DNA of 64,000 bases from Nocardiopsis sp. JB363 (GCF_900143625.1 NZ_FRFF01000021.1:1-64000); one strand, 5' to 3'; positions 53,459 through 63,319 are shown, counted from the first letter of the stretch. A program made the numbers and translations. Notes: generated from the letters alone by a model not told the origin.

Positions 53459-54676
53459 TCACTTTCCCCCGTCGAGCGCCGCCAAAGCGTCGTCGATGAG
53501 GTCCTGGGGATCCTCCAAGCCGATGGAGAACCGTACCGCGCCCGGGGAGACGCCCGCGGCGGCCAGTTCGGCCCCGCTCATCAACCGGTGCGAGGTCGAG
53601 GCCACGTGTCCGGCCAGGGTGTGGGTGCCGCCCAAGGAGGCGGCGATGGTGGCCAACCCCAGTCGGTCGACGAAGGCCATGCCGTCGTCGCGCCCACCCT
53701 TGAGGTGCACGGTGACCACGGCACCGTAACGGCCCGCGTCGAACAGCTCGCCCGCGAGGACGTGCTGGGGGTGGGAGGTCAGCGACGGGTGGTCGACCCG
53801 CTCCACGGCCGGGTGGCCCTCCAGGGCGGCGGCGAACGCCGAGGCGGTCTCGCATTGGCGCCCCACCCGCAGCGGCAGGGTCTCCAGACCGCGGTGCAGC
53901 AGGTACGCCTCGTCCGGGGCCAGGCACGGGCCCAGGTCCACGCGGGCCGAACGGATCCGCTCGATCAGCGTGGGCGAGGCCACGGCGACACCGCCGGTGG
54001 TGTCGCTGTGCCCGCCCAGATACTTGGTGGCCGAGTGCACGACCACGTCCGCGCCGGACTCCAGGGGGCGGCAGATCGCCGGGGAGGCGAACGTGGAGTC
54101 CACCACCAGAGCGGCGCCCGCCGAACGGGAGATCCGCGCCAGTTCCGGCAGGTCGGAGACGGTCATGGTGGGGTTGGAGAGCGTCTCGGTGAACACCACC
54201 CGCGTGTCCGGGGTGATCGCCGCGCGCACCGCGTCCAGGTCGGTGATGTCCACGAAGTCGGTACGCACACCGAACCGGCGCATCATCCGGTCCAGCAGCG
54301 AGTAGGTGTTGCCGTAGATCGAGCGGGCCGCCACCACGTGCGCCCCGGCCTCGGTGAGGGCCAACAGCACGGTGCTGATCGCCGCCATCCCGGAGGCGAA
54401 CGCCTGGCCGTGCACCCGGTCCGGGAGCCCCACGCCCTCCATCGCGGCGACCGCCTCGGCGAAGGCGTCCACGGTGGGGCTGTCGATGCGAGCGTAGGAG
54501 TAACCGTCGCTCTTTCCGTCCAGCACGTCGGCGAACCCCTGCGAGGTGTCGAACGCGTACGTGGTGGCGCGGTGCACGGGCATCCGCATCGGGCGTTGGG
54601 TGGGGACGGGCGCCTCAGGAAGGGAGACGGCCCTGGTGTGCTCGCCCGCGCTTCCGGTCCCGGGTGTGTATGACAT
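53459..54676 (-). CDS. Trans-sulfuration PLP enzyme (cystathionine/methionine gamma-lyase family)
   Basis: 405-residue Cys/Met-metabolism PLP enzyme. PLP lysine Lys218 in HSATKYLGGHSD; YSYARIDSPT, ASGMAAI, and the phosphate-binding STIYGNTY-like SIYGNTYSL are all present; ends with RFSIGLEDPQDLIDD. Sequence alone does not tell cystathionine gamma-lyase from methionine gamma-lyase or O-acetylhomoserine sulfhydrylase. Between gpsA and ddl, same strand. Confidence 0.9.
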   Translation of the reverse strand: MSYTPGTGSAGEHTRAVSLPEAPVPTQRPMRMPVHRATTYAFDTSQGFADVLDGKSDGYSYARIDSPTVDAFAEAVAAMEGVGLPDRVHGQAFASGMAAISTVLLALTEAGAHVVAARSIYGNTYSLLDRMMRRFGVRTDFVDITDLDAVRAAITPDTRVVFTETLSNPTMTVSDLPELARISRSAGAALVVDSTFASPAICRPLESGADVVVHSATKYLGGHSDTTGGVAVASPTLIERIRSARVDLGPCLAPDEAYLLHRGLETLPLRVGRQCETASAFAAALEGHPAVERVDHPSLTSHPQHVLAGELFDAGRYGAVVTVHLKGGRDDGMAFVDRLGLATIAASLGGTHTLAGHVASTSHRLMSGAELAAAGVSPGAVRFSIGLEDPQDLIDDALAALDGGK

Positions 54677-54687
54677 CGTGCTCGCTC

Positions 54688-55752
54688 TCAGACCCCGTAC
54701 CGTTCCGGCTTACTGCTGCGGGACATGAACTCCGCGAGCGCCTGGGCCGGACCCAGATCGTGGTGCATCATCTTGACGACGGCCTCGGTGATCGGCATGT
54801 CGACCCCGTGGGTCCAACCGAGTTCGAGGATCGACTCGGAGGACTTGACCCCTTCGGCCGTCTGCTTGGTCTCCTCGACGACCTGCTCCAGGGTCTTACC
54901 CGCGCCCAGTTTCTCACCGAAAGTCCGGTTCCGTGACAACGGGGAGGAGCATGTCGCGACGAGGTCGCCCATCCCGGCCAGGCCGGACAGGGTGTGCTCG
55001 TCGGCACCGAGTGTCACCGCCAGGCGGGTGGTCTCGGCCAGACCCCGGGTGATGAGCGAGGCCTTGGTGTTGTCACCGAAGCCCATGCCCTCGGCCACGC
55101 CCACGGCCAGACCGATGACGTTCTTCATGGCGCCGCCGATCTCCACACCCACCAGGTCGGTACTGGTGTAGGGGCGGAAGTACGCCGACTTGAACAGCGA
55201 CTGCAACCGGACGGCCGTGGGCTCGTGCGGGCAGGCCACCACGGCGGTGGCCGGCTGGCGTTCGGCGATCTCCCTGGCCAGGTTGGGGCCCGAGACTACG
55301 GCGATCTGCTCCTCGGGCAGCTCCAGGACCTCGCCGATGACCTGGCTCATCCGCAGGAGGTTGCCCAGTTCGACGCCCTTCATGAGGCTGACCGCCACGG
55401 CGTCCCTGGGGAAGGCGTCCTTCCAGGCGGTGAGGTTGGCCCGCAGCGACTGGGAGGGGACCGCCAAGACCACGACGGAGGCGCCCGCCAGCGCCTCGTT
55501 CACGTCGGTGGTGGCCCTCAGCCCGGCGTTGAGCATGAGGCCCGGGAGGTAGTCGGGGTTCTCCGAGGCCTCGTTGATCGCGTCCACGATCTCGGCCCGG
55601 CGCGCCCACAGGACCACCTCGGCGGTGTCCTCCCGCCCCGACTTGCGGGCGAGGTCGGCGGCGTCGGCGACGACGTTGGCGAACGTGGTCCCCCAGGAGC
55701 CACCACCCAGAACCGCGACCTTGACCTTGTCATCACTCATGTACTCGGTCAT
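54688..55752 (-). CDS. gpsA: Glycerol-3-phosphate dehydrogenase [NAD(P)+]
   Basis: Makes sn-glycerol-3-phosphate for phospholipids. VLGGGSWGTTFANV (nucleotide motif), SLMKGVE, SGPNLAREIA, VEIGGAMKNVIGLAVG (catalytic Lys) and GLAGMGDLVATCSS are intact. 354 residues. Overlaps the plsC stop by ATGA, so the two lipid genes are coupled. A second start (MSDDKVKV) lies 4 codons downstream. Confidence 0.97.
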   Translation of the reverse strand: MTEYMSDDKVKVAVLGGGSWGTTFANVVADAADLARKSGREDTAEVVLWARRAEIVDAINEASENPDYLPGLMLNAGLRATTDVNEALAGASVVVLAVPSQSLRANLTAWKDAFPRDAVAVSLMKGVELGNLLRMSQVIGEVLELPEEQIAVVSGPNLAREIAERQPATAVVACPHEPTAVRLQSLFKSAYFRPYTSTDLVGVEIGGAMKNVIGLAVGVAEGMGFGDNTKASLITRGLAETTRLAVTLGADEHTLSGLAGMGDLVATCSSPLSRNRTFGEKLGAGKTLEQVVEETKQTAEGVKSSESILELGWTHGVDMPITEAVVKMMHHDLGPAQALAEFMSRSSKPERYGV

Positions 55753-56615
55753 GCCCCCGTGTTGTTCTTCGCGTTGTCACTGTCGGCGGCCTCGGCCTGC
55801 GGAGTCTCTTCCCGCGGCGCCTCGGTCTCGGCGCCCCCATCCTCCGGGGCACGATCCTCCAAGGCGCGCTCGGTGCGCTTGGCCTCGGCCTGCTCCCGGC
55901 GGGCCTTGGCATAGTCGAAGGGCTCCGCGGGCGGCTCCTCACCGCGGATCTCGGCCTGCAACGCGGTGATGTCGGCCATGATCGCCTTGGTGGCGCCGTC
56001 CAGGACGGTGGGCGTGATCGGCTCGCCCAGGTACGCGGACAGGTCCACCGGCGGGCCGGCCCTGAACTGGATGCGCTTGCGTGGCGGCAGCAGTCGGGGC
56101 TTCTTCGAGCCGTAGGGCAGGAGGTTCTGCTCGCCCCAGTGCGCCACCGGAACGACCGGGACGCCACTGGTCAACGCCAGGCGCGCCACCCCGTTCTTGG
56201 CGGTCATCGGCCACAGATTCGGGTCACGCGTGCAGGTGCCCTCGGGGTAGAAGATCACCGAGGAACCGTCCTGGGTGAGCGCCTTCTCCGCCTCGCCCAA
56301 GGCCTTGACCGCGTCGGAGCTGCCGCGCTTGATCGGGATCTGTCCCGTGCTCCTGGCGACCGAGCGGACCACCGGAATCTTCATGACCGAGTCCTTCATG
56401 GTGAAGGTGGGCCAGCGCCGGGTACCGATGTAGAGGAAGTGGGCGACCGTCAGCGGGTCGGTCACGGACAGGTGGTTCGCCGCGATGATCACACCACCCT
56501 GCGCGGGGACGTTCTCGGTCCCCTTCCACTCCGGTTTGGTCAACATCCAGAGCACGATGCGCACGATCCGGGACACGACCCACTTGACCCATCGTGATTC
56601 TCGTTGCTTGGCCAC
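55749..56615 (-). CDS. plsC: 1-acyl-glycerol-3-phosphate acyltransferase
   Basis: Acylates lysophosphatidate. Catalytic block ANHLSVTDP (NHx4D) and FYPEGTCTR motif present, with one hydrophobic N-terminal segment. The C-terminal 70 residues are charged and low-complexity. GTG at 56615 (VAKQRES) with GGAG upstream; a GTG at 56627 is possible. About 288 residues. Diverges from cofC. Confidence 0.93.
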   Translation of the reverse strand: MAKQRESRWVKWVVSRIVRIVLWMLTKPEWKGTENVPAQGGVIIAANHLSVTDPLTVAHFLYIGTRRWPTFTMKDSVMKIPVVRSVARSTGQIPIKRGSSDAVKALGEAEKALTQDGSSVIFYPEGTCTRDPNLWPMTAKNGVARLALTSGVPVVPVAHWGEQNLLPYGSKKPRLLPPRKRIQFRAGPPVDLSAYLGEPITPTVLDGATKAIMADITALQAEIRGEEPPAEPFDYAKARREQAEAKRTERALEDRAPEDGGAETEAPREETPQAEAADSDNAKNNTGA

Positions 56616-56725
56616 GGGACTCCTCACTTCGACACAACCGATTCAGTCTAGGGTGTCCGCGCCGCGCCGTTCCCCGAACATCTACCCTCGTCACTGTCGT
56701 CGCCGTATCAAGTTCCGGGGGAACC

Positions 56726-57415
56726 GTGACCGGCTGTGGAGAGCGAGACGGGTCCGTCCGTCCCGGGGTGCGCTGGTCCCTGATCGTCCCAGTCAAGCAC
56801 CTCGGTCTGGCCAAGAGTCGACTGGCCCGGGCCGCCGGGGGGCTGCGCGAGGAACTGGCGCTCGCGATCGCCTGCGACACGGTGGCCGCCGCGCGCCTGT
56901 GTCCTTCGGTGGGGACGGTGTTCGTGGTGACCGACGATCCCCGTGCGGACGCCGCCCTGTCGGCCCTGGGAGCCGTGGTGGTGTCCGGAGAGCCCGGGGG
57001 CGGGCTGAATCCGGCTTTGGAGCACGGGGCGCGCACGGCGCGGACCCTCGCGTCCGGTCTCGGGGTGTGCGCACTGTCGGCGGACCTGCCGGCGCTGCGC
57101 CCGGCGGAGTTGGAGCGGGTCCTCACGGCGGCGGCCACGTACGAGCGGTCGTTCCTGGCGGACTCGCCTCGTGTGGGGACCACCCTGTTGGCGGCGGCGC
57201 CCGGCCGGCCGTTCGCCCCGGCCTTCGAGGGGGCCTCGCGCGCACGGCACCTGGCCGGAGGAGCGCGCGAGCTGTCGCCGCCGGGGGTGGAATCGGTCCG
57301 TCGTGACGTGGACACCCCCGAGGACCTGAAGTCCGCGACCGCCTTGGGCCTGGGTCCGCTCACACGCGCCTTGGTGGGGCGCATGGCAACCCGAGAGTCA
57401 CAGAAGACCCCGTGA
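56726..57415 (+). CDS. cofC: 2-phospho-L-lactate/PEP guanylyltransferase (F420 biosynthesis)
   Basis: CofC/FbiD family nucleotidyltransferase activating the phospho-acid precursor of coenzyme F420. Signature SLIVPVKHLGLAKSRLA, then VFVVTDDPRADAAL, GLNPALEHGA and LSADLPALRPAEL. 229 residues from GTG 56726. The frame extends 132 bp upstream over plsC without family resemblance. Indicates F420 use in this organism. Confidence 0.92.
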   Translation: MTGCGERDGSVRPGVRWSLIVPVKHLGLAKSRLARAAGGLREELALAIACDTVAAARLCPSVGTVFVVTDDPRADAALSALGAVVVSGEPGGGLNPALEHGARTARTLASGLGVCALSADLPALRPAELERVLTAAATYERSFLADSPRVGTTLLAAAPGRPFAPAFEGASRARHLAGGARELSPPGVESVRRDVDTPEDLKSATALGLGPLTRALVGRMATRESQKTP

Positions 57416-57514
57416 AGCGCTCTGCGTCCACCTGAGCGCCGTCCAGAGCACAAGGGAACCGTCTCCTGGCCGAGGCTGGCCCCGAATCAGGGAGCAACGA
57501 CCCTGGACAGCACT

Positions 57515-57548
57515 CCGCCCGGGCCCCCTTCGGAGGGAACCCGGGCGG
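57515..57548. terminator. Hairpin between cofC and the HU gene
   Basis: CCGCCCGGG (57515-57523) pairs with CCCGGGCGG (57540-57548), with an inner CCCT/AGGG stem. Likely bidirectional. Confidence 0.65.
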
Positions 57549-57557
57549 GTACGTCCA

Positions 57558-57572
57558 CTCGCCTGAGGCGAG
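57558..57572 (-). terminator. Small hairpin after the HU gene
   Basis: CTCGCC-TGA-GGCGAG, 6-bp stem, directly after the HU stop codon; tandem with 57515-57548. Confidence 0.5.
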
Positions 57573-57576
57573 AGGG

Positions 57577-57858
57577 CTACTTCTTGTCGCCGTTGACCAG
57601 GGCCTTGAAATCAGCGCCCGCGCGGAACTTCGGAACGAAGCTCGCGGGGACGTCGATCGTGGCGCCTGTGGCGGGATTGCGAGCGGTACGTGCCGCTCGC
57701 TCGGACTTCTCGAAAACGCCGAAGCCCGTGATGGCGACCTTGTCGCCCGACGCCACGGTGGCCTGAATGGTCTCAAGCACAGCGTTGACCGCTTCGGTCG
57801 CGGTCTTCTTGTCTCCGAGCCGGTCGGAGATCGCGTCGATCAGGTCACGCTTGTTCAT
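57577..57858 (-). CDS. hup: HU-family DNA-binding protein
   Basis: 93-residue nucleoid protein: MNKRDLIDAISDRLGDKKTA, GFGVFEKSERAARTARNPATG (the DNA-contact arm with the conserved Pro) and VPKFRAGADFKALV. Length is that of a plain HU without the Lys/Ala-rich C-terminal tail seen in other actinobacterial HUs. ATG at 57858 with GGAGGAA. Confidence 0.96.
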   Translation of the reverse strand: MNKRDLIDAISDRLGDKKTATEAVNAVLETIQATVASGDKVAITGFGVFEKSERAARTARNPATGATIDVPASFVPKFRAGADFKALVNGDKK

Positions 57859-58144
57859 AAGGTTCCTCCGGTTCCCCCTTGCTCGCACGAAATTAGGGGA
57901 AGCAGCGGCCCTTACACAAATACAAACGCCCGTGGGCAAGGCGTGTCGGGCCCTTTCCGACCTGCAAAGTCACGCTCCGCAACGAGTGGGGCGAAGGAGC
58001 CCGCACGGGAAGCGAGTCCTTTTTGCCCCCTTCTGTGGGCCTCAAAAGCCTACGTATAACCGGATTCCGGGCTCCATGGCCACCCACCTTAAGGACACAA
58101 AGTCTGTAAGCGAATGCTCACGTCAAGTAAAGGTAAAATTATTC
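57859..58144. other. Upstream region of the HU gene
   Basis: No gene supported. It contains AT-rich DNA, including a minus-strand TATACG (about 58052-58057) and AAAATTATT near 58135, likely promoter elements for the highly expressed HU gene. Confidence 0.4.
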
Positions 58145-58184
58145 GGGACCGAGGGTGCGCTGCGTCACAACGACCCTCGATCCC
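58145..58184 (-). terminator. Terminator of leuCD
   Basis: GGGACCGAGGGT (58145-58156) pairs with ACCCTCGATCCC (58173-58184), one mismatch, 34 bp past the leuD stop. Confidence 0.65.
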
Positions 58185-58217
58185 GTGTTTTCGTGGGGCT
58201 TTCGGCCCGGGCCGCGA

Positions 58218-58814
58218 CTAGAGCGTGGCCGGCTTCCAGGCCGGTCGGGTGCCCTCGAAGACCGTGATGTCGTCCGTGTGACGGAGCGTCAGAGCGATGT
58301 CGTCCAGACCCTCCAGCAGCCGCCAGCGGGTGTAGTCGTCCAGCTCGAACGGCTCCACCACGTCAGCGGCCGGCACGCGCACCTGACGCTCCACCAGGTC
58401 CACGGTCACCTCGACGGTCGGGTCGGCCTCCACGGCCTCCCAGATCCGGTCGATGACCTCCTGGGGCAGCAGCACGGTGAGCAGACCGCCCTTGAGCGAG
58501 TTGCCGCGGAAGATGTCGGCGAAGCGCGGGGACAGCACCGTCTTGAAGCCGTAGTCCCGCAGGGCCCACACGGCGTGCTCACGGGACGAACCGGTGCCGA
58601 AGTCGGGGCCGGCCACCAGCACGCTCGCGCCCTCGTACTCGGGACGGTTGAGCACGAAGTCCGGGTCGGTCTTGCGCCACTCGGCGAACAGGCCGTCCTC
58701 GAAACCGGTGCGGCTGACCCGCTTGAGATAGACGGCGGGGATGATCTGGTCGGTGTCGACGTTGCTCGCGCGCAGCGGCACGGCCCGACCGGTGTGGACG
58801 TCGAACTTCTCCAT
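58218..58814 (-). CDS. leuD: 3-isopropylmalate dehydratase small subunit
   Basis: Small (swivel) subunit of isopropylmalate isomerase in leucine biosynthesis. [34 protein letters not shown] and [16 protein letters not shown] are typical. 198 residues. ATG at 58814, 30 bp after leuC. Confidence 0.97.
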   Translation of the reverse strand: MEKFDVHTGRAVPLRASNVDTDQIIPAVYLKRVSRTGFEDGLFAEWRKTDPDFVLNRPEYEGASVLVAGPDFGTGSSREHAVWALRDYGFKTVLSPRFADIFRGNSLKGGLLTVLLPQEVIDRIWEAVEADPTVEVTVDLVERQVRVPAADVVEPFELDDYTRWRLLEGLDDIALTLRHTDDITVFEGTRPAWKPATL

Positions 58815-58844
58815 GGGAGGACTCTCCTAAACGGGTCGGGGCGA

Positions 58845-60242
58845 CTACAGGTCGGCCGGGGAGGACAGGGTGCCGCGGACCGCGGTGGCCGCCGCGACCT
58901 GCGGCGAGACCAGGTGGGTACGCCCGCCCCGGCCCTGACGGCCCTCGAAGTTGCGGTTGGACGTGGAGGCGCTGCGCTCTCCGGGCTTGAGCTGGTCCGG
59001 GTTCATGCCCAGACACATCGAGCAGCCCGCCTCGCGCCACTCGGCGCCGGCCTCCTGGAAGATCACTCCCAGGCCCTCCTCGTTGGCCTGCTCCTTGACC
59101 CGCATGGAGCCGGGCACGACCAGCATGCGCACGCCGTCGGCGACCTTGCGACCGCGGATGATCTCGGCGGCGGTCCGCAGGTCCTCGATGCGACCGTTGG
59201 TGCACGAGCCCAGGAAGACCGTGTCGACGGCGACCTCGCGCATGGGCGTGCCGGCCTTCAGGTCCATGTAGGCCAGCGCCTTCTCGGCGGCGGCACGGGC
59301 GGAGGGGTCCTCGTAGGAGGCCGGCTCGGGCACGGTGTCGTCCAGCGACACGCCCTGGCCCGGGTTGGTGCCCCAGGTGACGAACGGGCTGAGGTCGTCC
59401 GCGTTCAGGGTCACCTCGGCGTCGAACTCGGCGCCCTCGTCGGTGCGCAGGCTCTTCCAGTGCTCGACCGCCGTGTCGAAGTCCGCGCCCTGTGGGGCGT
59501 GCGGGCGGCCTTGGACGTAGTCGAAGGTGGTCTGGTCCGGGGCGATCATGCCGGCGCGGGCACCCGCCTCGATGGACATGTTGCACACCGTCATGCGGGC
59601 TTCCATGGACAGGGCCTCGATGGCCTCGCCCCGGTACTCGATGACGTAGCCCTGGCCACCGCCGGTGCCGATCTTGGCGATGACGGCGAGGATGATGTCC
59701 TTGGCGGACACACCGGGCCGGAGGCTGCCGTCGACCGTGACGGCCATCGTCTTGAACGGCTGCATCGGCAGGGTCTGCGTGGCCAGGACGTGCTCGACCT
59801 GACTGGTGCCGATACCGAAGGCCAGCGCACCGAACGCACCGTGGGTGCTGGTGTGGCTGTCACCGCAGACCACGGTCATGCCGGGCTGGGTGAGGCCGAG
59901 CTGGGGACCGACGACGTGGACGACGCCCTGGTCGATGTCGCCCATGGGGTGCAGGCGCACTCCGAAGTCCGAGCAGTTCTTGCGCAGCGTCTCGACCTGC
60001 TTGCGGGAGACAGGGTCGGCGATGGGCGCGAGGAGGTCCATCGTGGGGACGTTGTGGTCCTCGGTGGCGATGGTCAGGTCGGGACGTCGAACGGGGCGAC
60101 CGGCCATGCGCAGGCCTTCGAAGGCCTGGGGGCTGGTCACCTCGTGGACGAGGTGGAGGTCGATGTAGAGCAGGTCCGGCTCGCCTTCGGCACGTCGAAC
60201 GACGTGCTCCTCCCAGACCTTCTCGGCCATCGTGCGTGCCAT
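58845..60242 (-). CDS. leuC: 3-isopropylmalate dehydratase large subunit
   Basis: Large aconitase-type subunit carrying a [4Fe-4S] cluster. Ligand cysteines in FLGSCTNGR and [11 protein letters not shown]; also [15 protein letters not shown] and [15 protein letters not shown]. 465 residues, full length. Divergent from the IclR regulator, which probably represses it. Confidence 0.97.
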   Translation of the reverse strand: MARTMAEKVWEEHVVRRAEGEPDLLYIDLHLVHEVTSPQAFEGLRMAGRPVRRPDLTIATEDHNVPTMDLLAPIADPVSRKQVETLRKNCSDFGVRLHPMGDIDQGVVHVVGPQLGLTQPGMTVVCGDSHTSTHGAFGALAFGIGTSQVEHVLATQTLPMQPFKTMAVTVDGSLRPGVSAKDIILAVIAKIGTGGGQGYVIEYRGEAIEALSMEARMTVCNMSIEAGARAGMIAPDQTTFDYVQGRPHAPQGADFDTAVEHWKSLRTDEGAEFDAEVTLNADDLSPFVTWGTNPGQGVSLDDTVPEPASYEDPSARAAAEKALAYMDLKAGTPMREVAVDTVFLGSCTNGRIEDLRTAAEIIRGRKVADGVRMLVVPGSMRVKEQANEEGLGVIFQEAGAEWREAGCSMCLGMNPDQLKPGERSASTSNRNFEGRQGRGGRTHLVSPQVAAATAVRGTLSSPADL

Positions 60243-60324
60243 GGGAGATCGCCTCTCTCGTGTCTTCTCGGTCTTCGGTCCCGCCGCGTCTCGTACGTTT
60301 CCGGAACCTTCGCGCGGATGATCG

Positions 60325-60366
60325 GCCCGACTTGCATTCCATATATCGAGACGGCAATATCAAGCC
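60325..60366. promoter_or_regulatory. leuC / IclR divergent promoter region
   Basis: The 124-bp gap has an AT-rich core (ATTCCATATATCGAGACGG, then CAATATC) directly before the regulator start. This is the expected place for a NdgR/LtbR operator and overlapping divergent promoters. I cannot define the exact site. Confidence 0.5.
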
Positions 60367-61101
60367 ATGGACAACTCTAGCTCATCCAGCGGTGTCGGTG
60401 TCCTGGACAAGACCATGTCCGTCCTCGACGCCCTGGAATCGGGGCCCGCGTCCCTGGCCCAACTGGTCCAGATCACCGGCCTGGCCCGCCCCACCGCCCA
60501 CCGCCTCGCCGTCGCCTTGGAACGTCACCGCATGGTGACCAGGGACAGCCAGGGTCGCTTCGTGCTCGGGCCGCGCCTGGGCGAGTTGTCGATAGCCACC
60601 GGCGAGGACCGTCTGCTCGCCGTGGCCGCCCCGGTCCTGGTCCAGCTGCGCGACCTCACCGGCGAGAGCGCGCAGCTCTACCGCCGCCAGGGCGACCTGC
60701 GCGTGTGCGTGGCCGCGTCGGAGCGCAGTAGCGGTCTGCGCGACACCGTTCCGGTGGGAAGCGAACTGCCCATGAACGCGGGTTCGGCCGCCCAGGTGCT
60801 TCTCGCCTGGGAGGACTCCGACCGCATCAGGCGCTCACTGGTGGGCGCGCGCTTCACCGCGGCGAGCCTCGCGCAGGTACGCCGCCGCCGCTGGGCGCAG
60901 AGCGTCGCCGAACGCGAGCAGGGCGTGGCCTCGGTGTCGGCGCCCGTCGCCGGACCGGGCGGCCGGGTGATCGCCGCGGTCTCGGTGTCCGGCCCGATAG
61001 AGCGTCTGACGCGTTCGCCGGGACGCATGCACTCCCAGGCGGTGGTGTCGGCGGCGGAGAAGATCAGCGAGTCCCTGCACACCTACGAGGGAGGACACTA
61101 G
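60367..61101 (+). CDS. IclR-family regulator (NdgR/LtbR type)
   Basis: 244 residues. N-terminal winged helix (about 10-65: VLDKTMSVLDALESGPASLAQL, LARPTAHRLAVALE) and a C-terminal IclR effector domain (DTVPVGSELPMNAGSAAQVLLAW, VSGPIERLTRSPG). Divergence from leuCD is the hallmark of NdgR (Streptomyces) and LtbR (Corynebacterium), which repress leuCD in response to amino acids. No recognisable ribosome-binding site; probably leaderless. Confidence 0.92.
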   Translation: MDNSSSSSGVGVLDKTMSVLDALESGPASLAQLVQITGLARPTAHRLAVALERHRMVTRDSQGRFVLGPRLGELSIATGEDRLLAVAAPVLVQLRDLTGESAQLYRRQGDLRVCVAASERSSGLRDTVPVGSELPMNAGSAAQVLLAWEDSDRIRRSLVGARFTAASLAQVRRRRWAQSVAEREQGVASVSAPVAGPGGRVIAAVSVSGPIERLTRSPGRMHSQAVVSAAEKISESLHTYEGGH

Positions 61102-61220
61102 CGGCCCCCACCCTCTATCCCCTTTGATCCCCTGAGGGCGGCACCCGATCCGGGCGTCGCCCTCGACGCGTCCTACCGCACCAGAAGGCGTCGACCCCGG
61201 ACAACCCCCGGAAACGACGA

Positions 61221-61248
61221 AAGGCCCCATCCGTATGGATGAGGCCTT
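61221..61248 (-). terminator. Terminator of the distal tRNA-Glu
   Basis: AAGGCCCCATCC (61221-61232) pairs with GGATGAGGCCTT (61237-61248), one mismatch, GTAT loop. Confidence 0.75.
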
Positions 61249-61257
61249 CACTACTTG

Positions 61258-61330
61258 TACCCCCGAGCGGATTCGAACCGCCGTTACCGCCTTGAGAGGG
61301 CGGCGTCCTAGGCCACTAGACGACGGGGGC
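61258..61330 (-). tRNA. tRNA-Glu (CTC)
   Basis: 73-nt cloverleaf on the minus strand: 5' GCCCCCG acceptor, anticodon CTC in CCCTCTCAAGG, T arm GGTTCGAATCC, 3' CGGGGGT plus discriminator A. CCA is not encoded. Sequence identical to 61445-61517. Confidence 0.97.
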
Positions 61331-61411
61331 AGGACATGATCCGTGTGGACCGTGAAAACCATGATAACCACACGAACCGGACACCGATGGCGAGCATCGG
61401 CTCAGAAAGAA

Positions 61412-61432
61412 GGCTTCCACATCGTGGAAGCC
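61412..61432 (-). terminator. Terminator of the proximal tRNA-Glu
   Basis: Perfect 9-bp stem GGCTTCCAC/GTGGAAGCC with an ATC loop. Followed on the minus strand by TTCTTTCTG, a T-rich tail. Confidence 0.8.
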
Positions 61433-61444
61433 GCTCCCTGCTTG

Positions 61445-61517
61445 TACCCCCGAGCGGATTCGAACCGCCGTTACCGCCTTGAGAGGGCGGCGTCCTAGGC
61501 CACTAGACGACGGGGGC
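61445..61517 (-). tRNA. tRNA-Glu (CTC), second copy
   Basis: Identical 73-nt sequence to the copy at 61258-61330, anticodon CTC. The spacer differs and contains its own terminator, so the two genes are likely separate units. Confidence 0.97.
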
Positions 61518-61568
61518 GCACTTGTGGATCCGAGGATCCGTGCGTTCGACACCGAGACATCGAACTCG

Positions 61569-61640
61569 CTGGCCTACCAGGACTCGAACCTAGACTAACT
61601 GAACCAGAATCAGTCGTGCTGCCGATTACACCATAGGCCA
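61569..61640 (-). tRNA. tRNA-Gln (CTG)
   Basis: 72-nt cloverleaf: 5' TGGCCTA, D arm GGTGTAATCGGCAGC, anticodon CTG in GATTCTGGTTC, T arm GGTTCGAGTCC, 3' TAGGCCA plus discriminator G. CCA not encoded. Confidence 0.96.
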
Positions 61641-61734
61641 ATGCTTTGGGAGGACCCGGTCGCTTTCGCGTCCCTGTCCCCCTCGGCGACGTTGACAACT
61701 CTAGCGGACATTCGGAGTGCTCGCGAACAGGATT

Positions 61735-61768
61735 CGGGGTGGTGGGCCCCACAGGCCCCACCACCCCG
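61735..61768 (-). terminator. Terminator of gltX
   Basis: Perfect 12-bp stem, CGGGGTGGTGGG (61735-61746) with CCCACCACCCCG (61757-61768), 10-nt loop, just past the gltX stop. Confidence 0.8.
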
Positions 61769-61772
61769 GGGG

Positions 61773-63221
61773 TCAGCCCTCCTGGGCGGCCTTCTCCTCG
61801 GTACGCAGCTTCTCCAGCGCGGCCTCCAGACGCGCCTGGACACGCTCGCGGCCCAGCAGTTCCAAGGACTCGAACAGCGGCAGCCCCACGGTCCGACCGG
61901 TGACGGCGACCCGCACCGGGGCCTGGGCCTTGCCCAGCTTCAGCCCCAGGGCCGCGCCGGTCTCCTCGGTGGCGATCTTGAGGTCATCGGTGGTCCAGGA
62001 CAGCTCGGGGTCGGCGAAGCGCGCCAGGGCGGCCTCCACCATCTCCTTGCCCACGCCCGGCTTCATCGCCTTCTTCCAGCTCTTCTCGTCCTCCACCGGC
62101 TCGCTCAGGAACAGGAAGTCGACGTTGGGGACGATCTCGCTCAGCACGGCGACGCGGCTCTGCGCCAGCGGGGCGACGGCGGCGAAGACCTCGGCGTCGT
62201 AGTCGTCGGCGTTCCAGGGGGTGTCCTCCCCGGTGAGCCACGGCTGACAACGCGCGACGAAGTCCTCGACCGACAGCGCGCGGATGTACTCGCCGTTGAA
62301 GGCGCGCAGCTTCTTCTCGTCGAAGAACGCGCTGGAGCTGTTGACGTCCTGGATGCGGAAGAGCGGCATCATCTCCGACCACGGCATGATCTCGCGGTCC
62401 TCACCCGGCGCCCAGCCCAGCAGCATCAGGTAGTTGACCATCGCCTCGGCCAGGTAGCCCTCCTCCTGGTAGGACTCCAGGGCGACCTTGTCGCGGCGCT
62501 TGGACAGCTTCTTGCGCTGCTCGTTGACGATGACGGGCAGGTGCGCCCACACCGGCGGGGTCAGGTCCAGTGCCTGCCACAGCAACTGCTGCTTGGGGGT
62601 GTTGGACAGATGCTCCTCGCCGCGGATGACGTGCGTGATACGCATCTCGACGTCGTCCAGGACGTTGGCCAGGACGAACAGCGGTGAGCCGTCGGCTCGG
62701 GCGATCACGAAGTCCTCGATGGCGGCGTGGTCGAACTCCACGTCGCCGCGGATCTGGTCGCGCACGATCGTGGGGCCGCCGGCCGGCACCTGGAAGCGCA
62801 GCGCCCGACCCGGACCGGCCTCCAGACCGCGGTCACGGCAGAAGCCGTCGTAGCCCAGGTTCGGGTTGTCACGGCGTTCCTGCACCTGCTCACGGGTGCA
62901 GTCGCAGTAATAGGCGCGGCCGGAGCGGTACAGCTCCTGCGCGGTCTCGCGGTGCTTGTCGACGTAGGCCGACTGGAAGTAGGGGCCCTCGAAGTGCGGG
63001 TCGTTCTCGTCGATGCCGATCCACGACATCGCTCGGATGATGCCCTCGGTCCACTCGGGCCGGTTGCGTGCGGCGTCGGTGTCCTCGATGCGCAGCACCA
63101 TGCGGCCCTCGGGCCGCTGCTGGGCCAGAGCCCAGTTGAAGAGCGCGGATCGGGCGCCACCGACATGGAACATGCCCGTCGGGGACGGGGCGAAGCGGGT
63201 ACGAATCGGAGTCTCAGTCAC
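61773..63221 (-). CDS. gltX: Glutamyl-tRNA synthetase
   Basis: Class I synthetase charging tRNA-Glu and, in organisms lacking GlnRS, also tRNA-Gln for later transamidation. HIGH-type motif [16 protein letters not shown] and KLSKR motif [11 protein letters not shown] present; CYYCDC-like YYCDCTREQ region normal. 482 residues. GTG at 63221. Upstream of tRNA-Gln and both tRNA-Glu genes on the same strand. Confidence 0.96.
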   Translation of the reverse strand: MTETPIRTRFAPSPTGMFHVGGARSALFNWALAQQRPEGRMVLRIEDTDAARNRPEWTEGIIRAMSWIGIDENDPHFEGPYFQSAYVDKHRETAQELYRSGRAYYCDCTREQVQERRDNPNLGYDGFCRDRGLEAGPGRALRFQVPAGGPTIVRDQIRGDVEFDHAAIEDFVIARADGSPLFVLANVLDDVEMRITHVIRGEEHLSNTPKQQLLWQALDLTPPVWAHLPVIVNEQRKKLSKRRDKVALESYQEEGYLAEAMVNYLMLLGWAPGEDREIMPWSEMMPLFRIQDVNSSSAFFDEKKLRAFNGEYIRALSVEDFVARCQPWLTGEDTPWNADDYDAEVFAAVAPLAQSRVAVLSEIVPNVDFLFLSEPVEDEKSWKKAMKPGVGKEMVEAALARFADPELSWTTDDLKIATEETGAALGLKLGKAQAPVRVAVTGRTVGLPLFESLELLGRERVQARLEAALEKLRTEEKAAQEG

Positions 63222-63319
63222 GGGCCCCAGGGTATCGGTGGCCCGGTCGCCCGATCGCGGAACGCCGATGCTCCCCGGCAGCCGGACACCACGGGACCGC
63301 CTCGGCGGTACGGGTCCGC

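Noticed and set aside
52004-54673. 889-codon frame opposite ddl and the PLP enzyme
   Set aside because: Antisense to two complete, recognisable genes.
58155-60380. 741-codon frame opposite leuCD
   Set aside because: Antisense to leuC and leuD; no motifs.
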